A stretch of DNA of 47,070 nt, from positions 1-47,070 of the forward strand of contig JANQMN010000059.1 of assembly GCA_028280065.1 (NCBI GenBank), written 5' to 3'. The notes below the pieces were generated by a model that worked only from the letters and a program-made list of their open reading frames with translations, made no database searches and was not told the DNA's origin. The stretch is from Hahella sp. (lineage in GTDB: Bacteria; Pseudomonadota; Gammaproteobacteria; Pseudomonadales; Oleiphilaceae). Below are positions 1 through 11,100 of this stretch, piece by piece (the stretch's first letter is position 1; each line of letters begins with the position of its first letter). Both the position numbers and the translations under genes were made by a program.

Positions 1-627
1 CAAGCGCTGCTGCAGCGAGGTATAGTCGGAAGCATCCGGTGAATCCGCCACCCCTGCCCTGACCGGATTCAGATCCACATACGCCATACAGGTCAGCACA
101 GCCCCTTCATCCAGCAACGCCTGGCTTTTAAACCGCCCTTCCCAGAAACGTCCCTTACAGTCGTCCTCTTTATTCGCCATGCTGGCAATGGTTTCATTCA
201 CACAGCGCATAAACCAGCTCACACTGGTCAGCCGCTCGCGCCATTCTTCAATGATGTTAAAAACCAGATCCAACCGAGTCTTATCCAATTCCTCTTCGGC
301 CAGCCATTTATCGACCAGTACATGCCCGTTAAACAACTGCATCCAGCGTTCCACCACCTCTTCCCGCGACCAGGCCTGTGCCCGTTCTTGATCCACATGC
401 AATACCACGTGGTAGTGATTGCTCATCACCGCATAGGCGGCGATATCAATGGCATAAATATAGGAAAGGAAACGCAGGCGAGAGACGATCCATTGCTTTC
501 GGTGGTCGTAATTGATGCCGGTCAAGGGATCTTCACCGCATAGAAACGCACGACGAACACAACGAGCAATACAGTGGTAAAAGGGCGTGTCTTCGATGGA
601 AATAAGTTCGCGGCGCGCTTTGGTCAT
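1..627 (-). CDS. RAYT / IS200-like (Y1 HUH) transposase, left copy, cut by the window edge
   Basis: Reading from ATG at 627 towards position 1 gives 209 codons with no stop, so the C-terminus lies outside the window. The N-terminal fold matches IS200-like/REP-associated transposases. The metal-binding His-x-His (HYH) is at residues 71-73 inside MSNHYHVV, and the family signatures GRFWEGRFKSQ (159-169) and YVDLNPVRAG (183-192) are present. Such proteins cut and rejoin single-stranded DNA at short hairpin-forming repeats. It differs from the right-hand copy by five residues over 209 (E13D, T38I, A81E, T85A, A92V, given right to left), plus silent changes, so both copies look maintained rather than decayed. 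At the place where many relatives have the catalytic Tyr (lnr-Y-a), this protein reads VNETIASMANK, so the nucleophile is uncertain. Upstream, three ATGGATGTCC motifs are probable targets. Confidence 0.85.
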   Translation of the reverse strand, partial: MTKARRELISIEDTPFYHCIARCVRRAFLCGEDPLTGINYDHRKQWIVSRLRFLSYIYAIDIAAYAVMSNHYHVVLHVDQERAQAWSREEVVERWMQLFNGHVLVDKWLAEEELDKTRLDLVFNIIEEWRERLTSVSWFMRCVNETIASMANKEDDCKGRFWEGRFKSQALLDEGAVLTCMAYVDLNPVRAGVADSPDASDYTSLQQRL

Positions 628-690
628 GAGGTTTTGGGTCAGGAATATTGGTTAGTTTGGGAGGTTAGCGTATTGGGAGAAGCAAGTCAA
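1..690. repeat. Left arm of a ~690-bp inverted repeat (partner 46380-47070)
   Basis: The stretch covers the transposase gene and about 60 bp before its start codon, and it is inverted at the other end of the window. Positions 1-99 are identical to the reverse complement of 46972-47070. The first mismatch is at position 100 (a versus g) and the next at 118. Similarity fades just after the shared AGCAAGTCAA at 681-690, where the GGACATCC motifs begin. Two inverted copies this far apart could recombine and flip everything between them. Confidence 0.9.
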
Positions 691-733
691 TTCTATGGAT
701 GTCCTAATTACTTTCTATGGATGTCCTAATTAC
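691..733. repeat. Tandem pair of 21-bp repeats containing ATGGATGTCC
   Basis: Two copies of TTCTATGGATGTCCTAATTA(C) lie at 691-711 and 713-733, with a 22-bp period. The core ATGGATGTCC is at 695-704 and 717-726. Read in the transposase direction, the core is GGACATCCAT, the same orientation as the copies beside the right-hand transposase. GGA and TCC arms flank a TG centre, so the core is an imperfect palindrome. It is probably a REP-like site recognised by the adjacent RAYT; that link is inferred from position and orientation. Confidence 0.75.
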
Positions 734-807
734 TAATTACTTAATAAGAGTCGAGAAATTTACCATTTGCCAGATAGACTTCATGAAATGGTCGTGCGTG
801 CTGCAAT

Positions 808-826
808 GTCAAATATATGGATGTCC
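808..826. repeat. Third left-hand ATGGATGTCC motif
   Basis: The core lies at 817-826. The 19 bases ending there, from GTCAAATAT to GTCC, are the exact reverse complement of the junction at 46366-46384 beside the right-hand transposase. This ties the outer edge of the left spacer to the inner edge of the right inverted repeat, as if about 105 bp had been inserted or duplicated here. Confidence 0.7.
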
Positions 827-833
827 TTTGTTC

Positions 834-900
834 TTTTGTTTGTTCTTTTTGTTCTTTTTCAAAGAAGAAGTCCCGAAGTTCAAGGGCTTCGCGGGTTTTT
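834..900. other. GTTCTTTTT-rich tract and GC-rich hairpin after the left immunity gene
   Basis: The tract holds reiterated TTGTTCTTTT units. Next is a hairpin pairing CCCGAAG (872-878) with CTTCGCGGG (887-895, two bulged bases), followed on the plus strand by five Ts (896-900). It sits ten bases beyond the stop of the minus-strand gene 910-1665. The T-tract faces the plus strand, where no gene lies upstream, so as a terminator it would protect the toxin-immunity genes from incoming transcription. The rest of 628-909 holds only the repeats listed separately. Confidence 0.35.
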
Positions 901-909
901 CACGACCGA

Positions 910-1665
910 CTAGATATCTATGTAAGCCTCATATTTTTTTGCTTTACATCTAAGCTGAACGCTTGCAGAACCTGAGGATTCTTTATCGCCTCCGAATAAT
1001 TTTTGAATTTGCTCAGTTTCTTCTTGAATTGCGGCTTGAAGCTCTTCTTTTGCCTCTTTTTGGTTTCCTTCTTTCGAATACAATAATGTCGTAACAAATC
1101 TTCCGCCAGGTGCCATTACTCCTTGAGTTGGTAATCTTCGAGGAAAATCTGATATGTTTTGAATAAAGCGTATGACATCATCGGTCCTGTTGAAATTTCT
1201 GAGAAAAGGTAAGCCGTATTCGATGAAATCTTCTACGAATTGTTTTGCTGAACTACCCAAATCACTAGCTTCAACTTCCCATTCTGTTACCACTCTTTCA
1301 TCATCTGAATTAAGTATTAACCAGTGCAAGGGAACCACTACCAAATCAAAATAGGGCATTTCGTAATATTGCTTGCTAAGTTTCGACCTCCCGGCAATAT
1401 CATCACATTCCCAAAGCTTCATTTCTCTCATCGAGTCAGCTAAATCTTTAGATGCCAATGCTATTTGGGCAGTAAAGTCAGGTATTTTGTTATTACCGCT
1501 AACAGGGGAAAACCTTAATAAAACACTATAGTGCTCGAATGTTGGCTTCTCCAATTGTAGAAATTCATCCTTAGCTTCTCCTTTTCGGAAACCTAACGGT
1601 TTTAGCTCCTGTTCCAATGAATCTAAAATTCCACTATTGCTCAGAATCTTCCATATACTTTTCAT
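910..1665 (-). CDS. Candidate immunity protein for the left RHS toxin
   Basis: This 251-residue protein has no signal peptide or membrane segment, so it is predicted cytoplasmic. The gene begins 24 bases after the stop of the giant RHS gene and on the same strand, which is the standard place for the cognate immunity gene of a polymorphic toxin. The N-terminus (LEQELKPLGFRKG) faintly resembles DUF4304-like proteins found as immunity proteins, but I cannot confirm the family. The C-terminal third is charged and probably helical (KEAKEELQAAIQEETEQIQKLF). Base composition is visibly more AT-rich than the YD-repeat part of the toxin gene, as expected for an exchangeable tip-immunity cassette. The start ATG at 1665 has only a weak purine stretch (GAGACG) upstream, suggesting coupling to toxin translation. 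The role is inferred from position, not from sequence. Confidence 0.65.
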   Translation of the reverse strand: MKSIWKILSNSGILDSLEQELKPLGFRKGEAKDEFLQLEKPTFEHYSVLLRFSPVSGNNKIPDFTAQIALASKDLADSMREMKLWECDDIAGRSKLSKQYYEMPYFDLVVVPLHWLILNSDDERVVTEWEVEASDLGSSAKQFVEDFIEYGLPFLRNFNRTDDVIRFIQNISDFPRRLPTQGVMAPGGRFVTTLLYSKEGNQKEAKEELQAAIQEETEQIQKLFGGDKESSGSASVQLRCKAKKYEAYIDI

Positions 1666-1689
1666 GGCTTTTCGTCTCTAATCTTGATT

Positions 1690-2196
1690 CTAAGGATTGA
1701 TACAACCTGGACAATCGGAATTTGGTCCGACGGCGCTTGAATGAAACAACAATTCTGCTCCTAGTGCGGCACTGCTTCCTAGTATGGTAACTGCGCCAGC
1801 TAATCCTCTACCAACCCAACGCCTCCCAATTTGGCGCATTGCTCTACTATTTGTGTAAGTAAACATCGAAAGTCCAATTTTATAAGTCACACCAGGCATG
1901 ACTCCAATTCTTGCCATAACTTGAGGGTTTACGAATCCAACTCTCTCTCCAACTATAAGTGCGTGATAAACTACCTTTTGATTGGGAGTTAGTTTAGCGC
2001 CCATTCCATCTTTAATTTCACCGAAAACAATTACTCCATCTTTCAAGTAGGCAAAGTCTGCAATTGCTGTGATTTCAGCGACACCAACCTTTGGAAATAG
2101 CTTCAAATATACCTGCTCAGCAACCTCATAACCCATACCCCTCAGTTCCTTAAGAAGCTTAGCCTCTGCTGCTTTTCCTTGAGCGTGTTGAGCCAG
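1690..2196 (-). other. Variable toxin tip of the left RHS protein
   Basis: Residues 4227-4394 follow FNAE, the last block shared with the right-hand giant protein. Beyond it the two proteins share nothing visible at the DNA or protein level. The tip reads as alpha-beta: a helix (AAEAKLLKELRGMGYEV), strands carrying D4273 and E4286-x-K4288, and a Gln in LTPNQ. The C-terminus ends in a weakly hydrophobic stretch (GAVTILGSSAALGAELLF). Confidence 0.7.
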
Positions 2197-5100
2197 CTCA
2201 GCATTAAACAAATGCTGCATAGCTGCCGTGACCGCCCCATTTGCAAAAGAGCCTCCTGAAAGCTTAGAGATAGTGCCACCAACACCGGCCACAATTGCTG
2301 TTCGACCAGCCATCAAATGGAGGTTTTCGTCTCCAGGGGTGCCAAGTCCCATAGCTTCAAAGCCACCAATCTCGTTCATGCCAAGCATAAAGGACTTACC
2401 AGCAACAGCAGATATAAAACCATTGCGTGGATCTCCTCCAGCAAATCCTGCCGACATAAAGCCAACTGCACCATGTGCAAAAACAGCTTCGAATTCATTA
2501 AGTGGAGCTTTGGAAACCTGCGCTGCCATATATGCTTGAACGTACGCTACTGCCCCAGCCCTAACGCTAGCACGCATATCACCATCGGTAACACCATAAG
2601 TGACCGCAGCAGTTATTGCTGCACAGGGACCGGGACCGGCTTTCGCAGTGGCTATACAACCAATTATTTGAACAGCTTGAGCAACATATTTGTTTTTCCT
2701 GGCAAAACGCCCGAACTCCTTGAGCGTCTTGTCCGCCATGTAAGTCTGCGTCCCCAGCATCGCAGTCAACCCAGGATCAACAATCGCACTACCGACCAAG
2801 TCTTTAACAGAAAAATACCCACTAGGATCCGTACTACTAAGCGGATTATTCCAAACATAAGCATAGCGGTTGTAGCTTTGCAGGTTCTTAGGATCCTGGA
2901 TAAAAGGATCGGCACTTAGAAAACGGCCTAGCAAGGGATCATACACCCGCCCGTTCATATGAATGAGACCCAGGCTATCCAGCTGTTCATGGCCGGTATA
3001 CCCACGGGGGCTGTATTCCGACTGGTAGTCCAGCAGCGTAGCACTGTCGAAGTCGTCCCAATTCGCCGCACGGCGTTGGCCCCAGGCATCGAAACTGGAG
3101 CGTTCCACGGCACTTGGATCGTTGGCCGCAAGCTTGGCAATATCCACATAAGCCGCCACAGAACCCAGGTGGTCTTTGAGCATAAAGGCTTTTTGTAACG
3201 CCGGAGAACTGCTCTTTTTGGTATAAACCGCGAAGCCACCGATATAGTGTTTTTCCTCGATCACGCCGGAGGGTAAATGCACTTGCTCGTAACTACCGGC
3301 ATAGTAGGTCTTGGTCGTCTTGCCGTCTTTGGTATCGACGCGTTTTACCCGGCTGCGGTTTGGACCATAGAGGAATTCCACGGCGGTATTACCACGTTCG
3401 ATTCTGATCGGTTTACCAAAATCTGCCCAGGTGATGGTGCGCCCAGCCCCTGATGTCATACTTCCATTGGCGTCATAACAATAGGTTTCGCCATTCGCTG
3501 CCGTGACTGTGTGCGGCCCGGCCTGTCGTCCACAAGCGGTACCACCATAGCCGTAGCTGGTGCTGCCGTTATTCCACTTGCGTTTAATGTTACCGTTGGC
3601 TTCGTATTGCATGGATTCCGTTCCGGTAGTTCCCGCTTCCACTGTATGTTCATAAATTCGGATATTTTTAAAGACAGATGATCCAGTCGGGTTGTCAATA
3701 TCATGGTCCATTGTAAAAACGAGGCGGTACATTCTACCGGTGTAGTATTCCCCTACAGGAATGCGGTAGAACTTCGATCCAGTTCCCACTTCATAGTTAT
3801 GGAAGGTTTGAACTCCCCATGTCTCGGTTCCCTCCAATTGGAAGAGGCGGCTTTCACTAACCTTGTAATCCTGATCTAACCCAATGGCATGAATTTCACC
3901 AAGGCTATCTGTTGAGAATTCGAATTCGAGGACGGTATCGGCAGTCACTTTGTAGTTAATCGCCAGGCTCTTCCATATGTTGCCTTGCAGTTCGACTTGC
4001 CTGCCTTCGTCGCTTACCGTGACAGTGCCGGATTTGTTCTGAGAGTATCCGCCATATTTGGCGAAATCCGATTCGGCCATGGTAAACACCGGAGGTTTTG
4101 GTGCAGAATCGGGTCCTTTTTGATAGGAGATACTTTCCAAGCGATTGAGAGAGTCATAGGTCGCATTCTCATATGCCCCGGTAACAATATCCTGGCGGTA
4201 ATCCAGGTTACCTACGGCGTCCCAAACCACAAAATCGGACTGCAGGTCCGCAGTATTTCCAAAGCTGCTGGTATTGATAGACTCCATTCGACCCATTTCC
4301 GGCGTATAAGTGAAATCGCGGGTTAAGATGCCTCCTTCCGCCAAGCGCTCTGTAAGCACATTGCCTCTGATGTCCATATCCACCAATTCCCACAGACGAG
4401 TAGCATTGTCGTCTTCAGTCACCTTGGAAAGCGTGCTGTACTGGTTATAGTGATTACGGATGGCAAAGCCACTGGGATAAACACTGCGCATCACCCGGCC
4501 TAGATCATCGTATTCTGATCGACTCACAAAGGTTTCATTGTCCACGGTTTTGATCGAGGCCGTGACACGCCCCATGCCATCATATTCCAGCGTCGTTGAC
4601 GTGCCATTATCATCAGAGACCCTATGGAGTTGGCCTACGCCATAGGTTGCCGTGTCATACTGCCAGCGTGTCGCAAAGGCGTCGTTACCCGGTGCCCCGC
4701 AAGCATCCTCTTCGATAGTGTGCCAGTGTCCGGTTCCATAGTTGTCATACCGTAAGACCATGCGACCCAATAGATCGTAGGTCTGGCAGGTGACTTTGCC
4801 ATTGGCATCCTTTTGCCCAACCAGTTCACCAAAGCCGTTATAGCGATATTCCCAAGTGCCTTTGTTGGGGTCATCCATTTTTATCTTACGACCCAAAGTG
4901 TCGTAATACACATTCGTGGTGATTCCGGCGGCGTTGGTTTCGACCAGATTGCCCGTGGCGTCATAGAACATTTCAACAAGGTTGTTGTCTTCATCGACAG
5001 TCTGTTTTAGTTTGCCATTGGCGTAAAACAGCTCTTGGCGTTGATGCCCGCGCTCGTTTACATAAGTCACTCCGTTCGCGGTATAGCTGACCGTCGCCGA

Positions 5101-8100
5101 GTTCCCTTCCGGATTGACAACCTTGCGGGCCCGCATGGCGGCATCGTAATCTTGATATTGTGTCCAGTATTGAGGCGTCGTACCCACGGCAAACGGCTCA
5201 TATTTCTTGAGGATTTCGCCGTGTTCGCCATACTCGGTACGCACCGCCACTTTGGCTCCGAGTCCATTTTGGGCACGGGTTTCAATCACATTCCCCTGCA
5301 CATCAAACAGCTTTTCCGACCAGCCATTTAACGTATCCGTGGTGCGGATCTTGTAGTGCGTATGGTCCGGATCGCTCGGGGATTTATCGAGGAAGGTTGT
5401 CGTTGTCACAACGCCGTTCGGCGAGGTGGATTGATAGGGGCGACCAAACCCATCATAGGTCCAGGTGGCCTGGTTACCCAAGGCATCCACTTCTCTGACC
5501 TTGGTGCCGAAAATCGGGTGGTAGGTGGTTTCTACGCGATGCTGTAACTGGTTTTCCACCGCAATAACAAATCGGCCTAAAGTATCCCATTCATAGGTCG
5601 ATTGGCGTGTTTCTCCCGTGGCGATATCCGCTGTGGTTTCCGACGTTTTGAGACCTATTGAATTGTAGCCATAGGTCGTTGTTACCACTGGAGTTTCACC
5701 CTCCAGAATAGATTCGGAATACAGCTGCCCATTGCTATGATACGCCCAGGAAGAGGCTTTGGTGATCGTGGAGGTTTCTCCATTGACCGTGGCCTCAGAT
5801 TTGGTAGTGGCCTTGGTCAAGCGGCCCAATGTCCAGTCACTTAGGCGATCCTCGTCATACCAATTATTGGTGGTTACCCGGTAACTTTCTCCAGGGCTCG
5901 TGACAGTCGTCACGGTGGTTTTCATGTTCCCGACCGTATTGACATTATCATGGCTATATTGGTTACCGGCTGCTTCCACATCCGGGGTGTATTCCGTTAG
6001 GGTTGTCGGTTTCTGGCTGTCATCCAGTTCCCATTCTTTTAAGGTCGAGGTATCCAAATAGGTATACCAGCCAAAAGCGTCAGTTCCTTCAGTGCCGCGT
6101 AAGGCTGTCTGATAGGTATTTTCAAGTTCGCTGATGGTTTGCTCCACAGTACCCTTTTTCACTGTGACGGTTTGTCTCTCGAGCCGCTGATGTTTGAAGT
6201 TTTCGTAGTCTTGGCTGAACTCACTCACCGTGGTACTGGTGACGTCACCTTTGTTGGATTCTTTAGTGACGGTTTGATATCCCAAACTACCAAGCCCTGA
6301 CGCATGAACACTCAACCCTGCAAAGGTGTACTGCTGAGACGACTGCTCTTCACCATTGACCAGGAACCGCAAACTACCCACCGTCGTGACGGCGTAGTTC
6401 ACCGGAATCACTGGGTAGGCGCCAGCGCGCACTTCATTCTTCCGTTCAAAAGTGACCTCATAGGAGAGACCCTGGCCATTATCGATCTTGCGCAGGTAAT
6501 CTACCGGCCCAGGATAGGTGATCGTATTGTCGACACCGGACAGTGAAAGATGCAGTTTGACGCTGTCACACTGGCTATCATTGATGGTTGATCCTGTGCT
6601 TGGCGCAAAGTGGACACATTCCCGCGTTATCTCATCCCGAATGCCGTCACCATTCAGGTCTGCTGTCCATTCGTGTTGAGCGATCTGGCTCATAAAGGAA
6701 TTTTCCGTTTGCCCGCCTAAACTGATACTCTCAAAAGTGCTGGTCGCCGGCGTATACCTTAAGTATTTCCGGGTGTGCTCATAGACAGCTGACTGCGTCG
6801 AGTTAGCCTCCTGGAGGACTTCCGTCGCGAGAAAATACATCCCCTCTTTCCAATCGAAGTCTTGATAACCGCCATGCATCCCGGTCAGATTCTTGGCCCT
6901 CTGACCTGTAGGTTGTAGCGGTTGGAATGCCTTCCCGGTATTCCAGGCAACATAAATCTCTTCTTCGCTGCCCACTTTCTTAACCTCAACCAGGTCTTTC
7001 AAACCATCGCCATTGAAATCGACGAGTCGATTATGTCCATCGATTTCGAACGGCAGAATGCTTCTGTCGGAAAAATTCGTCCCGTCGAAACTGATCAGCA
7101 GGGTTTCCCCGTCCTGTGGCAGCAGGATTTCCTGTTTCCCATCGCCCTCAAAATCAATAACAAGGGCCTTGGCAAGGTTCTCATAAACCGGTGCACTGCC
7201 GCTCGTATAGCTGGTAATAATGGCATTCGCACTGAAATCACCACCGACGTTCAGACGCATCGATACCTTACCATCAAGATCCAGAAGCATGTCTTGAAGG
7301 CCGTCGCCATTCATGTCGGCGAAGAAGAAGTTCTGATAACCGGTGGCATCCGGTAAATTCGCGGATTCGCGATAAATGAATTGTTCATTCTCTATATCCC
7401 AACTCACGAATCGATAGGGCGAATCCTTGTCCGGGAACATGAGGTCTGTGCGCCCGTCACCATCAACGTCGGTGAAGCGCGAGGATCGTATCACGGACGA
7501 GAGTAAGTTAATTGGTAAGGCTTCACTTCTATTTGGGAACTTTACCCACCATTTGTGGTTACTGAGATAGACGATTTCCAGCACACCGTTGCCGTCGAAG
7601 TCGGTATAGTGAATTGAATTCTTGTCATAGACCGTACTGGAGGCATCCACGGTATCCGTAGTTTGGTTCGCTTCGATCCAGCCATCGGTCCAGGCAAAAG
7701 TGGTTTTCTCCACACAGCTTCCATCAGAACCGCATTGCTGGACGTTCGCCAGCCGCATAAATCCGGTTTTTTCGCTGGGATTTTCTTCGTAACCTAAGAT
7801 GGTACTGCCGAGTAGTAGATCGCCCTCGGCATAAGACTCGATACGGCCTAACAATTTGGTCTGTGCGGTCGTGTACCCTAAATCATAGCCATACTGGGCA
7901 TCCGTTCGATCACCATAGACAAAATTAACATAACCACCAGGGTAACTAATCCGGTTGAGGAGTATTTCACCCATCGTTTCGTCAATGGAATAGTGGTATT
8001 GGCGGATGTTTTCCGTAGTAGAACCTTTGTTGTAGGCGATCCTGTCTTGTACCATTTTCAACAACCAAGTATTGCGGCCGTTCTCACGCGCCAGCTGATA

Positions 8101-11100
8101 GCCACTACCACCGAAGGTGGCAACCTCACCAGACTTATAGAAAACCTGCCATTGACTGGCTGATTTGATAATTCTGGAAAAGGTTTCGGCTTCGGTGCGG
8201 TATTCGTTGCCGCTGACGTGGCTTAAACGCTGACCGTTCAAACAATAGCGTCCAGTTGGATTGACTTGGTTGTCCAGGGCAAATACCTGCGCGCAATCAG
8301 TGATCATTTCGATGGCGTTTACATCCCACCCGATACCTGCAATCCCATTGCCGGCACTGCTGGAGTAGCTTAGTGCCAGAGACGGCGCCATACCCGCCCC
8401 GCCTTTCGCGACTGAGATTGGAATACTGTAGGTTAACGCGCCGTTATTGGTGACATCCACCTGGCCGGGGACAGCGCCACCGGGAATAGTTTGGCCTGCC
8501 GTTACCGACGGCGAAGTCACTGGCGTGAAGTGACTGCTAGTACTGCCACTTCCGCCGCTGCCGAAGGCAATGAACTCGGTGCCGGAGTTACCACTGCCCA
8601 CCTTCACCGCGATATCTTCTTTGTTATCGCCATCGAAGTCGTAGACAGTTGAAACGGTTGTGGAGATGTCCGCGTAGGGTTGGCTAGTGATTTGGGAGGT
8701 ATTGTATTTACTGGGCAACGGAGGACTAACCTCGTCCACTTGATTTACATTGATTGTAATTTTGTCACCAACATAAGTTCGCGTCTCTCCATCTTCATTA
8801 AAGAATCCAAGCTGAAGGATATGAGTACCAACGCCTAATGATACCCAGTCCCCATTAACGCCATATCCTAAAGGCAAACCATGGAGATTTTCAGCATCAA
8901 ATATAAACAAGGTTTGATCATTGATCGAATCCCAATGAATGGTGCGAGAACAGATTTGACCTTGAAAGACCTCGCAGCTCAAGTCTTCTTCAACTGCAAT
9001 ATCAAATGCAGCTTCTGCCACAGTCACCGAGTAAGTCATCAAGACGACATATTCGTCCTGATAAATGGCTCTTAACTCGTATTCAATAACGCCCGCTTTT
9101 TGGAGATCACGGAATCCCGTTAGGCTAAGCCCTTGGTCGTTATTACAGGACAGATTCGTCCAATGCATCGACTCATTGACATAACCGACACAGATATCGA
9201 CACCGGTGATATTGGTTGACCAGTTCAAGACGATTTCGCAGTCATTCTGACTGTTTAGATAGCAATTTCCGTCAGCGTCCTGCAGAAAGGACGCCAACAG
9301 GTCGAACTCGAGGTTAGTGGTAGCAGCCACTTCTTTTATAAGTAAAGGATCCGTTGCAGGATCAACGGCATTGCCAGCTCTTAAGGTGAAAATAGTTGAG
9401 GGTTTTTCTTCCGTGGGAAGATCAATGTCAAAAAGCGAAGATCCGTAGAAGATCGCTTCCTGACCTTTGCAAGTATACAATTCATCATCGACAAACAAGC
9501 AGACTTCGCTATCTACATTAGAAAACCATTGCACTTCCACGGAACATGATAACGGAGCTCCACTTATATGACAGCTTTCTGGTGTGACCAGCAGTTCATT
9601 CGGATATACAGGCTGAGCGTAAAAAGTCTTAGATACTACCAGCGGCGATTCTAGAGAGTTACCACTTCTGAGATCATAACTAATACCCTCTCTTGACGCA
9701 GGAACTGAGAGTTCTCCAGAACAAGACAAATTCGTCTCCCCTGCAAACAAGCAGTAGGTTCCAAAGTCGACTGGCCAGCGGATCTTTGTTAGGCAGCTTT
9801 CCTCACTTAGTGAAACAGAGCAGTTCTCCACTAGCTGAATTTCAATACCATTGAATGCAGGCAGTTTGGCGTATAGCTGCGCCCTGGCCATCACCCTATC
9901 ATTCTGAGTATTACCCTCCCTTAGGATTAACTCTGAAGCCGTAGGCGTTACTTGAACAGAACCACTTTCAACTGTTTCAAAACACTTGATGAGATTTTCA
10001 CTATCCTTGGTTTTGTGCCATAGGCAAGCTGTTGCGTACAAAGGCAAGTCAATGACTTCAACGTTGTAGGAAATTTCACATAGATTCTCGTCTGCTAAGC
10101 AATAGTAGGAAGTTGTATCAGGATCTTGTCCATCGGCAATGATAGTTATTTCACCAGAAGCAACCTTCACAAACGGGATAGAAAAGGTGGCCATATCGAT
10201 AAGAGAGTCTTCACTAGCTCGTATCGAAAAATGCCGAGTATCTGATTGGTAATTGACGGTGATCAGCTTAGAAGCATTAATGACACCATTGATGTCCGCC
10301 TCTACGCAGTGTTCTAGTACTTGGTCGTTGAAAAGGCAAAGCTTTTCGACAGGTTCGCAGTTTCCAAAATGACAAATATTGGCCCAGGTAATTGTTATGT
10401 TGCAGGATTCGTTCGCGCCGACTTCACATCTATCCTTGTCTGCCGATAAAGAAACTCCATCGACTTTTCCATAAAGGTTGAGCGATGCTAGCTCGACACC
10501 ACCAGGTTTGCTTTTAAGTACATATCGCCTACCTTGCACATCCGTGACTGCATTGACGGTACCATTGGTGGATTCGCTAAATCTCAGCGTGTTTTCTATT
10601 TCTTCCGTACTATCTTTATATATGACTAAAGTAGGTTCTTCTGCATACGAAGCGGTCCAGTGAACCTCAACTGCACATGGTGATTCACTATCAACCATGT
10701 AACAATCTGAACCGTTTAAGGATCCCACTGGCGGGGCGACATTAACCAATACTGGATCTGACGCTTTAGTAAGACCGAGGTTGTCGTGTGCAATAGCCGT
10801 GAAATGGTAACCACCAGATGCAGAGGTCATCCAGGTAGTTTCATACGGTTCTGTGGTGACTGTATCTATTTCCTCTCCATCTTCGAAAAACACCACTTTC
10901 GAAATAGTTCCATCGTCCATCGCCGATGCAACAATCCTGATTGTCTCGTCTACAGCAACTTCTGCACCATAAAGTGGGTTAGTGATTGCAATGGTGGGTT
11001 CTATCCGCGGGATGTCTTCGACAGTAAACTGCACGCGTTCGGATTCTCGCGTAAAGTTTTGGTCATCCACAGCAACTGCATGTAGTTCAAAAGTCCCATG

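Noticed and set aside
717-953. Small frame on the plus strand spanning the left repeats
   Set aside because: It starts inside the repeat motif, runs through low-complexity TTCTTTTT sequence, and overlaps the immunity gene.
2317-2919. 200-residue frame on the plus strand inside the left toxin gene
   Set aside because: It is antisense to a well-supported coding region with no recognisable domain or ribosome-binding site. The same applies to the many other frames opposite the RHS, MCE and exporter genes.
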